Of a stretch of 64,000 bases of DNA, positions 12,296 through 22,794 are shown in pieces (positions within the stretch are counted from its first letter, which is position 1; each line of letters opens with the position of its first letter). Source of the stretch: Neostapfia colusana (lineage: Eukaryota; Streptophyta; Magnoliopsida; Poales; Poaceae); assembly GCA_030760725.1 (NCBI GenBank), contig JASWHV010000011.1, positions 82,313,765 to 82,377,764 on the forward strand, read 5' to 3'. The translations under genes and the position numbers were made by a program. The notes beneath the pieces are model-generated. The model saw only the letters and a list, made by a program, of their open reading frames with translations. It did not search any database and was not told the origin of the DNA.

Positions 12296-13036
12296 GTACA
12301 TGAATTACTCGACAAAGGTTATGTGCGTGAGTCCCTTAGTCCTTGCTCCGTCCCTGTCCTTTTGGTCCCAAAGAAAGATGAATCATGGCGCATGTGTGTA
12401 GATTGTCGAGCAATTAATAACATTACCATTAGATATCGTCATCCTATTCCTAGGTTAGATGATATGCTTGATGAACTTAGTGGCTCGATGATTTTCTCTA
12501 AAATTGATTTGCGTAGTGGATACCATCAAATTCGCATGAAGCTAGGTGATGAATGGAAAACATCGTTTAAAGCAAAGTTTGGTTTGTATGAGTGGTTAGT
12601 CATGCCTTTTGGTCTCACGAATGCACCTAGGACTTTGATGAGATTAATGAATGAGGTTTTACGTGATTTCATTGGAAGATTTGTGGTAGTATATTTCGAT
12701 GACATCTTGATCTATAGCGCATCTCTCGAAGTTCATCTTGATCATCTCCGTGCTGTTTTCAATGCTTTACGTGATGCACGCTTATTTGATAACATTGACA
12801 AGTGCACCTTTTGCACGGATCGAGTCTCTTTTCTTAGCTATGTTGTGACACCACAGGGGATTGAAGTTGATCAAGCCAAGGTGGAGGCGATACACAGCTG
12901 GCCGACTCCTACCACGGTCACACAAGTACGAAGCTTTCTCGGACTTGCTGGATTCTATCGTCGTTTTGTGAAAGACTTCAGCACCATAGCAGGCCCACTG
13001 CATAAGCTCACAAAGAAGGGTGCCCCATTCACATAG
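12296..13036 (+). pseudogene. RT: Element A reverse transcriptase (nonsense at end)
   Basis: RNA-dependent DNA polymerase domain. The order VPKKDES, CVDCRAIN, SKIDLRSGYHQI, MPFGLTNAP and YFDDILIYS is intact, with the catalytic Asp pair at 12698-12703. The thumb/connection region with SFLGLAGFYRRFV follows. The frame then meets TAG at 13034-13036 where element B has TGG (Trp of FTWGKA). Of the pol domains in A this is the best preserved. It still contains a 138-bp segment (about 12881-13018) that B has lost. Confidence 0.9.
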
Positions 13037-13480
13037 GGCAAGGCGCAAGAAGCTGCATTTGCAACTTTGAAGAATAGGTTAACTCATACACCCCTTCTCC
13101 AATTACCAGATTTCAGTAAGACTTTTGAATTGGAATGTGATGCTAGTGGTATTGGATTGGGAGGTGTCTTGTTGCAAGAGGGGAAACCTATTGCTTATTT
13201 TAGCGAGAAACTGAATGGGCCTAGTCTGAACTATTCCACTTATGATAAAGAATTATATGCACTAGTACGAACTTTAGAAACATGACAACGTTATTTATGG
13301 CCTAAAGAATTTGTTATACATTCTGATCATTAATCTTTGAAGCACATTAAGAACCAAACTAATCTGAACCGTAGGCATGCCAAGTGGGTAGAATTCATTG
13401 AGTCCTTATGTCATCAAACACAAGAAAGGAAAAGATAATGTCATTGCGGATGCCTTATCTCGCCGTTACAATATGTTGTC
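13037..13480 (+). pseudogene. RH: Element A RNase H (nonsense codons and small deletion)
   Basis: RNase H domain with FELECDASGIGLGG and the DKELYA motif. A TGA at 13283-13285 replaces the Trp normally found before QRYL; the same TGA is in element B. A TAA follows in the HSDH(E)SLKH motif near 13332, and about 5 bp are missing near 13405 relative to B. The HAKWVEFIES and DNVIADALSRR remnants mark the end of the domain. Confidence 0.82.
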
Positions 13481-13613
13481 CCAACTTGATTTTAAGATTT
13501 TTGGCTTGGAAACAATTAAAGAACAATATGCTTTTGATGCTGATTTCAAAGATGTGCTGCTGCAATGTAAATAAGGAAAAATATGGAACAAGTTTGTTCT
13601 CACTAATGGTTTT

Positions 13614-14419
13614 GTGTTTCGAACTAACAAATTGTGCATTCCAGCTGGTTCTGTGCGTATCTTACTATTGCAGGAAGCACATGGTGGAGGATTGATGGGA
13701 CACTTGGGTGTCAAGAAGATGGAAGACATCTTAGCAAGCCATTTCTTTTGGCCAAAGATGAGGAGAGATGTGGAGCGGTTTGTTGCTCGTTGCACCACCT
13801 GTCAAAAAGCTAAGTCCCGTCTTAATCCACATGGTTTATACATGCCTCTTCCTGTTCCTAGTGCTCCATGGGAGGATGTTTCTATGGATTTTGTTTTAGG
13901 ATTGCCTAGAATAAAGAAGGGGAGGGATAGTATTTTTGTTGTTGTCGACAGATTTTTTTAAAATGGCACATTTCATACCATGCCACAAAATTGATGATGC
14001 TACCCATATTACTGATTTGTTCTTTCGAGAAGTTGTTCGTTTGCATGGGGTTCCAAACACTATTGTTTCATATAGAGATGCCAAATTTCTTAGTCATTTT
14101 TGGAAAACCTTATAGGCTAAGTTGGGGACAAAATTACTCTTTTCTACCACTTGTCACCCTCAAACTGATGGGCAGACCGAAGTAGTGAACCGTAGTTTAT
14201 CTACCATGCTAAGGGCTGTTCTGAAACATAACATCAAATTATGGGAAGAATGTTTGCCTCATATTGAATTTGCTTACCATCGTTCGCTGCATTCTACTAC
14301 TAAATTGTGCCCTAGATTGTATATGGTTTTATTCCTCGTGCTCCTATTGATCTTTTGGCTCTACCACTTTCAGAGAAATTGAATTTTGATGTTCTCGCCG
14401 TGCTGAATTAATTCTTAAA
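13614..14419 (+). pseudogene. INT: Element A integrase zinc finger and core (frameshift, catalytic Asp lost)
   Basis: DDE integrase. The HHCC zinc finger region (EAHGGGLMGHLG... CTTCQKAKSRL) and the first catalytic Asp in SMDFVLGLP (13887-13889) are readable. A one-base insertion in the T run at about 13953-13959 breaks the frame before KMAHFIPC; element B has an extra base at the same place. The second catalytic Asp is changed to Tyr: IVSYRDAKF, codon TAT at 14071-14073, where B has Asp. A TAG lies at 14113-14115. The catalytic Glu in GQTEVVN (14179-14181) survives. A further deletion near 14310 destroys the YGF motif. Confidence 0.85.
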
Positions 14420-15025
14420 ATGCATGAGCAAACTAAATCAAACATTGAGAGCATGAACGTTAAGTATCAACAAGCCGGTAGCAAGGGTAGGAAGCATGTT
14501 ACTTTTAAACCTAGTGATTTGGTTTGGGTGCATTTGAAAAAGGATAGATTTCCTGATTTGAGAAAATCTAAATTACTACCTAGAGCTGCTGGACCCTTCA
14601 AAGTACTTCGAAAAATTAATGATAATACATATGAAATTGAGTTGCCTGCATATTTTGGGGTTACTTCCTCTTTTAATATTGTAGATTTGAAACCATATAT
14701 GGGTGAGGAAGACACATTTGAGTCGAGGACGACTCAATTGCAAGAAGGGGAGGATGATGCGGACATCGCTACCGTTGATACAACCACAACATCAGCACAT
14801 TCACCACTCTCAGCTAATCAAGGTCCAATGACACGTGCTCGTGCACGTCAACTTGATTATCAGGTGAATTCATTCCTGGCTGTTCAAAGTAATTATCCTT
14901 CAAATGGAGACCTATTAAAGCCTTGTGATGACCTTGTTATTATTAGGTGCTTGGAAATTGATCCAGCTAGGAGTGATGGAGGGATTAATGCAATAAAGAC
15001 TGCTCCACCCGAGGGGAAATCTTGA
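14420..15025 (+). pseudogene. INT: Element A integrase C-terminal region extending into the 3' LTR
   Basis: This open frame holds the C-terminal integrase domain: LVWVHLKKDRFPDLRKSKL, the GPF motif (GPFKVLRKINDNTYEIELP) and FNIVDLKPYMGEED. It then crosses the polypurine tract into the 3' LTR at 14755 and continues about 90 codons, passing GPMTRARARQL, to a stop at 15023-15025. A coding tail in the LTR with no separate chromodomain is the arrangement described for the CRM lineage, where the tail is thought to act in targeting. CRM assignment is inference from this layout. Confidence 0.8.
14742..14754 (+). promoter_or_regulatory. Polypurine tract of element A
   Basis: AAGAAGGGGAGGA abuts the 3' LTR start TGATGCGG, the expected plus-strand priming site. 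It overlaps coding sequence (LQEGEDD). Confidence 0.85.
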
Positions 15026-15773
15026 GACTGGGGCCATGTAATAAAGAGAGATTTAGACAAATAAGAAAAGGAATAAAGGAAATCTCGTCCAACTTTGCTG
15101 CTGGACGAAATTCCCTCTTTCTTCCCCCATTTAAAAATAGATGTGCTATAATAAGGAAAGAAATAGAGGAAATCATATCCTGCCTTGCTGCTGGATGGGT
15201 TTCCCTCTTTTTTTCCCTATTAAATGGTAGTCTATCACATAAAAAGGAAGGGAATAAGGGAGATCACGTCCTACCTTTGTTGCTGGACGTATTTCCCTCT
15301 TCTCTCCCCTATTTAAGTAGTCAAAGAGCTCCTTGACAGGGCCGGTTTTGTTTTCTGTAAGTTTAGCCATTGCTACTTCCTTGTAATGCAAGTGTCAACG
15401 AGACCTTCCGATTACTTGAATCAGAACCTCAACTTTTTCACACCCGTGAGTGTTTGCTTGTTATCTTGTTCTTGCTTGCTCTTCGATTGCTTGCAGGTTC
15501 AAGGCTGTTCTTGGCACGGCAAGTACAGCAACAACAGGAGCCGGTGTAACTATCGCTAAGGCGCAGCATCTTTGTGGTTGTTGTAGTCGGGTAGCACAAC
15601 GTCGACCTCCACCCAAATCGTAGTTACCAGGAGACGGTGTAACTGTCGCTCAAGGCGCCCCACCATTCTGGTTGTGGTAGTCGGGCAGCCAACGTCGGCC
15701 TCCACCAAATTCGTTCATTACCAACATCTCTCATCGAAAGATAGGGCGTCCCCCGTACCCGTTAGGTTCATCA
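14755..15773 (+). repeat. Element A 3' LTR
   Basis: 1019 bp, TGATGCGGACATCG...GTTCATCA. It keeps about 30 bp around 15207-15236 that the 5' LTR lacks and carries the end of the integrase frame. Confidence 0.92.
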
Positions 15774-15778
15774 GCAGG
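15774..15778. repeat. Target-site duplication of element A (right)
   Basis: GCAGG immediately after the LTR end TTCATCA. The uninterrupted version is in the right LTR of C near 30686-30690. Confidence 0.92.
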
Positions 15779-16466
15779 GGCGGCAGGGGATGTCTTGTCG
15801 CTGTGTTTATTGGCGGGCAGACTCTGACACGGCGCGCCTGTCTGCGATGTGACTGGGCGCAATGGCACCTGACAGAGGCGTGCTCCACGTCTCCGCGTCT
15901 TGGGAAGGCGCGGGTCTTGAATACCTTGTACGGGCAAGGTATGACGTGTCTTTACTCTTGCTGCCTACCACGTGGGGGCAGGCAGCGCTGCTCTGCTGGC
16001 CACATGGTGGGTCCGGAGCTCTCCTCTGAGGATAGGGAGGTCTGGCCCCATGGGACACGTGGAACCTTCGGAGCTCTCCCCACGGAGGGGGTGGTCCGGC
16101 TGCTGCTGGCCACGTGGCGGGTCCGGAGCTCCCCTCTGAGGAGAGGGAGGTCTGGCCCCGCAGGACACGTGGAGCCTCCGGAGCTCTCCTCGCGGAGGGG
16201 GGAGGTCCGGCTTAGTTGGTCACGTGGCGGGTCCGGAGCTCTCCTCTGAGGAGAGGGAGGTCCGGCCCCGCTGGACACATGGCGCCTTCGGAGCTTACCC
16301 CCACGGAGGAGGCGAGGTCTGGCCTTCTAGGCCACATGGCAGACCCGGAGCTATCCTCCGAGGGGAGGCGAGCTCCGGCCCTGCCGGACACGTGGTGCCT
16401 TTGGAGCTCGCCCCTGCGGAGGGGGCGAGGTCCTTAGGCGGTTTCACCCTATGCGCGGGGGTACCC
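15779..16466 (-). mobile_element. Element C left (3') LTR, fragment 2
   Basis: The middle of the split LTR lies between elements A and B and matches 30690-31367 of the right LTR. It includes the GC-rich series of units of about 110 bp, each containing GGAGCTC, a C-run, a G-run and GGTCCGG. The fragment ends in TACCC, the target copy of element B. Confidence 0.9.
16462..16466. repeat. Target-site duplication of element B (left)
   Basis: TACCC, identical to 23731-23735. The unsplit sequence GGTACCCGATATTGAGGG is in the right LTR of C near 31365. Confidence 0.92.
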
Positions 16467-17402
16467 TGATGAACCCAATGGGTACGGGGGACGCCCTATC
16501 TTTCGATGAGAGAAGTTGGTAATGAATGAATTTGGTGGAGGCCGACGTTGGCTGCCCGACTACCACAACCAAAATGGTGTGGCGCCTTGAGCGACAGTTA
16601 CACTGTCTCCTGGTAACTACGATTTGGGTGGAGGTCGACGTTGTGCTACCCGACTACAACAACCACAAGGATGCTGCGCCTTAGCGATAGTTACACCGGC
16701 TCCTGTTGTTGCTGTACTTGCCGTGCCAAGAACAGCCTTGAACCTGCAAGCAATCGAAGAACAAGCAAGAACAAGATAACAAGCAAACACTCACGGGTGT
16801 GAAAAAGTTGGGGTTCTGATTCAAGTAATCGGAAGGTCTCGTCGACACTTGCGTTACAAGGAAGTAGCAATGGCTAAACTTACAGAAAACAAAACCCGCC
16901 CTGTTAAGGAGCTCTTGGACTACTTAAATAGCGGAGGAAAGAGGGAAATTCGTACAGCAACAAAGGTAGAACGTGATCTCCCTTATTCCCTTCCCTTTTC
17001 TGTGATAGACTACCATTTAATAGGGAAAGAAAGAGGGAAACCTATCCAGCAGCAAGGCATGATATGATTTGCTCTATTTCTTTACTTATTATAGCACATC
17101 TATCTTTAAATGGGGGAAGAAAGAGGGAATTTCGTCCAGCAGCAAAGTTGGACGAGATTTCCCTTATTCCTTTCCTTATTTGTCTAAATCTCTCTTTATT
17201 ACATGGCCCCAGCCTCAAGATTCCCCCTCGGGTGGAGCAGCCTTTATTGCATTAATCCCTCCATCCCTCCTAGCTGGATCAATTCCCAAGCACGTGATAA
17301 TTAAGTTGACGTGCACGAGCGCGTGTCATTGGACCTTGATTAGCTGAGAGTGGTGAATGGGCTGGTGTTGTGGTTGTATCAACGGTAGTGATGTCCGCAT
17401 CA
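16467..17402 (-). repeat. Element B 3' LTR
   Basis: 936 bp, the same length as its 5' LTR. On the plus strand it reads TGATGAACCC...GATGTCCGCATCA. Relative to element A it lacks about 80 bp between two AGGTG repeats, and the same deletion is in the 5' LTR. Confidence 0.93.
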
Positions 17403-18686
17403 TCCTCCCCTTCTTGCAATTGAGTCGTCCTCGACTCAATTGTGTCTTCCTCGCCCATATATGGTTTCAAATCTACAATATTAAAAGAGGAAGTAACCCC
17501 AAAATGTGCTGGCAACTCAATTTCATATGCATTATCATTAATTTTTTGAAGCACTTTGAATGGGCCAGCAGCTCTAGGTAGTAATTTAGATTTTCTGAAA
17601 TCAGGAAATCTATCCTTTCTCAAATGCACCCAAACCAACTCACCAGGTTCAAAAGTAACGTGCTTCCTACCCTTGCTACCGGCTTGTTGATACTTAGCGT
17701 TCATGCTCTCAATGTTTGCTTTAGTTTGCTCATGCATTTTAAGAATTAATTCAGCATGGCGAGAAGCATCAAAATTCAATTTCTCTGAAGGTGGCAGAGC
17801 CAAAAGATCAATGGGAGCACGAGGAATAAAACCATATACAATCTGAAAAGGGTACAATTTAGTAGTAGAATGCAGCGAACGATTGTAAGCAAATTCAATA
17901 TGAGGCAAACATTCTTCCCATAATTTGATGTTATGTTTCAGAACAGCCCTTAGCATGGTAGATAAACTACGGTTCACTACTTCGGTCTGTCCATCAGTTT
18001 GAGGGTAACAAGTGGTCGAAAAGAGTAATTTTGTCCCCAACTTAGCCCATAAGGTTTTCCAAAAATGACTAAGAAATTTGGCATCTCTATCTGAAACAAT
18101 AGTGTTTGGAACCCCATGCAAACGAACAACTTCTCGAAAGAACAAATCAGCAATATGGGTAGCATCATCAGTTTTGTGGCATGGTATGAAATGTGCCATT
18201 TTAGAAAATTCTGTCGACAACAACAAAAATACTATCCCTCCCCTTCTTTGTTCTAGGCAATCCTAAAACAAAATCTATAGAAACATCCTCCCATGGAGCA
18301 CTAGGAACAGGAAGAGGCATGTATAAACCATGTGGATTAAGACGGGACTTAGTTTTTTGACAGGTGGTGCAACGAGCAACAAACCGCTCCACATCTCTTC
18401 TCATCTTTGGCCAAAAGAAATGGCTTGCTAAGATGTCTTCCGTCTTCTTTACACTAAAGTGTCCCATCAATCCTCCATGTGCTTCCTGCAATAGTAAGAT
18501 ACGCACAGAACCAGCTGGAATGCACAATTTGTTAGTTCGAAACACAAAACCATTAGTGAGAACAAACTTGTTCCATGTTTTTCCTTCTTTACATTGCAGA
18601 AGCACATATTTGAAATCAGCATCAAAAGCATATTGTTCTTTAATTGTTTCCAAGCCAAAAATCTTAAAATCAAGTTGGGAAAACAT
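17279..18686 (-). pseudogene. INT: Element B integrase (one frameshift)
   Basis: Two overlapping minus-strand frames together encode a nearly complete integrase. The first (18686-18201) has the HHCC zinc finger and the first catalytic Asp in SIDFVLGLP. The second (18226-17279) has KMAHFIPC, the second Asp in IVSDRDAKF (18089-18091), the Glu in GQTEVVN, EFAYNRSLHS, VYGFIPRAP and the GPF C-terminal domain. They are separated by a +1 insertion between VVVDR and FSKMAHF, at the same place as in element A. The frame runs through the polypurine tract into the 3' LTR and ends at QLNYHVLGN, much shorter than A's tail because of the LTR deletion. Confidence 0.88.
17403..17415 (-). promoter_or_regulatory. 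Polypurine tract of element B
   Basis: Minus-strand AAGAAGGGGAGGA directly before the 3' LTR, identical to element A. Confidence 0.85.
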
Positions 18687-18699
18687 ATTGTAACGGCGA

Positions 18700-19163
18700 G
18701 ATAAGGCATCCGCAATGACATTATCTTTTCCTTTCTTGTGTTTGATGACATAAGGAAAGGACTCAATGAATTCTACCCACTTGGCATGTCTACGGTTCAG
18801 ATTAGTTTAGTTCTTAATGTGCTTCAAATTCATGATCAGAATGTATAACAAATTCTTTAGGCCATAAATAACGTTGTCATGTTTCCAAAGTTCGTACTAG
18901 TGCATATAATTCTTTATCATAAGTGGAATAGTTCAGACTAGTCCCATTCAGTTTCTCGCTAAAATAAGCAATAGGTTTCCCCTCTTGCAACAAGACACCT
19001 CCCAATCCAATACCACTAGCATCACATTCCAATTCAAAAGTCTTACTGAAATCTGGTAATTGGAGAAGGGGTGTATGAGTTAACCTATTCTTCAAATTGC
19101 AAATGCAGTCTCTTGCGCCTTGCCCCATGTGAATGGAGCACCCTTGGCTTGATCAACTTCAAT
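18700..19163 (-). pseudogene. RH: Element B RNase H (nonsense codon shared with A)
   Basis: FELECDASGIGLGGVLLQEG and YDKELYALVRTLET are intact on the minus strand (19128-18877). A TGA at 18877-18879 replaces the Trp before QRYL exactly as in element A. The HSDH motif has lost two bases, but the following VIADALSRRYN tail near 18700 is canonical. Upstream, the RT thumb is missing: the sequence jumps from VDQAK to GAPFTWGKA at about 19141-19145. Confidence 0.82.
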
Positions 19164-19564
19164 TCATTGTGGTGTCACAACATAGCCAATAAAAGAGACT
19201 CGATCCGTGCAAAAGGTGCACTTATCAATGTTACCAAATAAGCGTGCATCACGTAAAGCATTGAAAACAGCACGGAGATGATCAAGATGAACTTCGAGAG
19301 ATGCACTATAGATCAAGATGTCATCGAAATATACTACCACAAATCTTCCAATGAAAGCATGTAAAACCTCATTCATTAATCTCATGAAAGTGCTAGGTGC
19401 ATTCGTGAGACCAAAAGGCATGACTAACCACTCATACAAACCAAACTTTGTTTTAAACGCTGTTTTCCATTTATCACCTAGCTTCATACGAATTTGATGG
19501 TATCCACTGCGCAAATCAATTTTAGAGAAAATCATCGAGCCACTAAGTTCATCAAGCATATCAT
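19164..19564 (-). pseudogene. RT: Element B reverse transcriptase, catalytic part (out of frame with gag)
   Basis: Holds SKIDLRSGYHQI, MPFGLTNAPSTFM and YFDDILIYS on the minus strand from about 19559. It is separated from the upstream frame by a one-base deletion near 19585 (CGTATCC against CGTCATCC in A). It ends at a TGA at 19164-19166 where A has a Gly codon (TPQG). RT catalytic residues are present. Confidence 0.88.
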
Positions 19565-21946
19565 CTAAACTAGGAATAGGATACGAGATCTAATGGTAAT
19601 ATTATTAATTGCTCGAGAATCTACACACACGCGCCATGATCCATCTTTCTTTGGGACCAAAAGAACAGGAATGGAGCAAGGACTAAGGGACTCACGCATA
19701 TAACCTTTGTCGAGTAATTCCTGTACTTGCCGCTGAATCTCCTTAGTCTCCTCCTGATGCTCAATCCCTCTCAATGGTGGCAGCCCAGCTGGTACCTCTT
19801 GTGGAAACACATTAACGTATTTCTGCAAAAGCTTAGTGATAGAAGGAGGCAAATCACATGGTGTGTCGTGAAGTGAGAACAAAGATTCTTTGCAAACAAA
19901 CACATAGCAGATTGCAGTATCACTTTTTAATTCAAACAAATCAGATTTGGAAGCAAAAAAACAAGCGCTCTTTAATTTTATTTCATTCTTCTTCATATGA
20001 GCAGATTTGGAATTGTCAGTCTTAGGCTGTACCGATTTCTTCACGACATCTGAATTTTCATTTTCAGCAGATTTCTTATTTTTCTCTTTGCAAGCTCTAG
20101 CAATGTCATCCTTCAAAATAGCATCAGGGGACATCGGGTGCAAAACAAGTTTCTTCTCATGATGTATGAAAGAGTATTGATTTGATTTACCATGATGTAA
20201 TGTATCTTTATCAAATTGCCAAGATCGACCAAATAGCATAGAACAAGCTTGCATAGGTACCATATCACAATCAATGTAATCATGGTAGGAACCAATTGCA
20301 AATTCGACACGAACCAGACGTGTTACCTTAAGCTTACCACTGTCGTTGAACCATTGGATGTAGTAGAGATGTGGATGTGGAAGTGTTGTCATCCCAAGCT
20401 TTTCTACCATGGTAGCACTTGCTAAATTGTTGCAGCTTCCTCCATCAATAATAATGCGACACGCTTGTTCTAAAACTACACACTTAGTTTGGAATAGATT
20501 GTGTCGCTGGTTCTGTTCAGCTTTGATCATTTGGGCACTCAAGACACGCCTCACAACAAGACTCTCATAGTGGGCAGCATGATCAGACCCAATGTGCTCT
20601 TCATCATTATTCTTCTTTCCTGCTTCTTGTGCAGCAAGCATGGCATATGTTTCATTATCTAAATCACTAGCGGATGAGTACTCACCATTTTCTCGTACAA
20701 CCAGCACACGCTTGCTTGGGCAGTCCCTTCGTAGGTGCCCAAAACCCTTGCACTGGAGGCATTGAATGTCTTTTGTTCTCCCGGTAGAAGCAATGGAAGA
20801 AGTGTTGGCTGCAACTTGGGTGGATCCTTTTGTTGTCTCGATTGCACGCGAAGGTGCTGATTTTGATGTAGTCCTGGGCAACCCATTGGAAGCATCGTCT
20901 GGAGAATCATGCTTAGTACCAGCAGCACTTGAGCGGAACTGCCATGAGATAGTTCGACCTGCAGAAATGTTAGTTCTTGTACGTCGTCCTTGCACTTCTC
21001 TTTCAGCCTTACAAGCAAGATGGAATAATCGAGTGACGTTAGTGTATTCCTTATAAGCCAATATGTCCTGAATTTCTCTTGTTAAACCACCCATAAACCT
21101 AGCCATTGCAGCCTCTTCATTTTCAACTAGGCCACAACGCATCATGCCTATTTGAAGTTCTTGATAGTATTCCTCAACAGATTTGTTGACTTGCCTAAGT
21201 TGTTGTAATTTATGCAACAGGTCACGAGCATGATAGGAAGGAACAAAACGACGACGCATGATTCGTTTCAAAGCATTCCAAGTTTGTGGTACGGTAGCTG
21301 GATTTTTAGTTTGATATTCATTCCACCAAACAGAAGCAAAGTCAGTGAATTCACTAGTGGCAGCTCTAACCTTTTTATCATCAGGGAAATTATGGAATGC
21401 AAATTTTTGATCTACTGACAATTTCCAAGACAGATATGCATCCGGATCATATTTACCATCAAAAGGTGGTATGGAGAATTTAATGCTGCGTAGGGAATCG
21501 TCATTGTCACGTACCTCGCGTTGTTGAGCTCGACCACCCATACCACGATGGTCGCGACGTGGCTGCCGTCGATACCTGAAAGGTCCATCATCAAGCTCGG
21601 TATCCGCCGAATACTCCGCCTCGTCATATCTTGCAGCACTGCCAACGGAGTCGTGGCTGTCATCAACACGTCTTTGCCTCTCTTCGCGTCCAACCTGTTC
21701 CATCCTCTCCAATCGCTCAATGATTGCTGCAAGAGAAGTGTTAATAGCCCCAGCAGTGCTTTCTAATGTGGTCAGTTTGGTGTTGGTGCAAATCTGCGTC
21801 GACTCTAATTGACCAATGCGTTCATTGGTGACTTGAATATCCTCATTGAGAGCATCTGTATGTAGCTTTACTTGGCGTTCGAAATGCTGAATGATGCCCC
21901 TCGTACGTGGTGAATGTGGAGATGTCTTATTCGCATCAGCTGACAT
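19565..21946 (-). pseudogene. gag-pol: Element B gag-protease-RT N-terminus (long open frame)
   Basis: This frame of about 790 codons starts at MSADANK (an upstream in-frame ATG at 21976 adds ten codons). It carries Gag with its coiled-coil-like N-terminus, the core with VWWNEYQ and RRFVPSYH, a CCHC zinc knuckle at 20720-20761 and the protease with IIIDGGSC. A Lys/Glu-rich linker and the first RT motif VPKKDGSWRVCVD follow. Compared with A it has an in-frame 57-bp deletion at about 19754 that removes 19 residues between GIEHQ and EETK, a segment with the conserved PYR motif before RT. The frame is lost at about 19585. Confidence 0.9.
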
Positions 21947-22775
21947 GGTTAGTAAAGAAAGGAAATACAACAGCAAGCAGATTAATCCTAACAGTTGCTA
22001 AGAGGTGGTAGGACAGCACAATTCCTCGCTAGCAAGAAATCAAGGTCTTACAAGTTCTTACCATGCGATGCAGGAGGCGCCGGCAATCAGCAAGAACAAC
22101 AACAAACGGTGGCTGCCAGCACAACCTTATGGTGTCGTAGACAATTTTGTGGAGCTGTAGGTGGCTGCTAGACACAATTTGTGCAAAGGAACAGCTAGTA
22201 CCACATTAGTCACAACAAGTTGAATAAATGTTCCACGATGGTATTGTGCTGGTCCTAGCTCAAACCATACTAGAGACGTGAGCCGTAACTCCACGTGACG
22301 TTGGATTACTATGGTAGGGAAGTTCGAACAGCCCGATCCGTTGTGTTTCAACAACGTTGAAAACAGCAAGTTGAACTTCGAGACATGAAACAAATGTTAC
22401 ACAAATTGTCTTTCTTTTTTTTGTACTTAGAAACTTTTTTTGTGATTGTAATCAGTGCGGCTTTTCTTTTTGCACGTGCCTTTTTCTTGCTGATCCGTGC
22501 AGCTTTTCTTTTGCACTTGTCTTTTTTCTCAACTTTGGGTAGATAATGGAAATGGACTGAGAACAAAGTGGTACGAACTCAAAACTCTAGCAGTGAAAAA
22601 CTTAGAACCAGCAACTTGACACAAAAAGGCAACCGTGAATTCAACAAGTCGAGAGCTAAGTAGCCAAGAAAAAGGCTCAAAGTGTTTTTAGGATTTTTTT
22701 AGAGCGAACTTTTGTAGGCAGAAGTGGACTGTAGGTAAATGAAGAACAAGGAGAAGGAAATCTCTCACCGAGCAA
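21947..22775 (-). other. Untranslated leader of element B
   Basis: Non-coding leader equivalent to 9186-10016 of element A, including the A-rich (minus strand) motif series near 22400-22540. No gene seen. Confidence 0.7.
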
Positions 22776-22792
22776 CCTGAAATCTGATACCA
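22776..22792 (-). promoter_or_regulatory. Primer binding site of element B
   Basis: Minus-strand TGGTATCAGATTTCAGG, two bases inside the 5' LTR and identical to element A. Confidence 0.85.
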
Positions 22793-22794
22793 CT

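Larger units (their letters stand above)
8177..15773 (+). mobile_element. Element A: CRM-like Ty3/gypsy retrotransposon (degenerate)
   Basis: A complete LTR element of 7.6 kb sits inside element C's left LTR. Its termini are TGATCCGG...TTCATCA (5' LTR) and TGATGCGG...TTCATCA (3' LTR), flanked by a perfect GCAGG duplication. A primer site matching initiator-methionine tRNA, a gag-pol region in the order Gag, protease, RT, RNase H, integrase, and a polypurine tract just before the 3' LTR are all visible. There is no chromodomain of the Tekay type; the integrase tail reads into the 3' LTR instead, a feature known from the centromeric CRM lineage. Many nonsense and frameshift mutations make it inactive. 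Confidence 0.93.
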
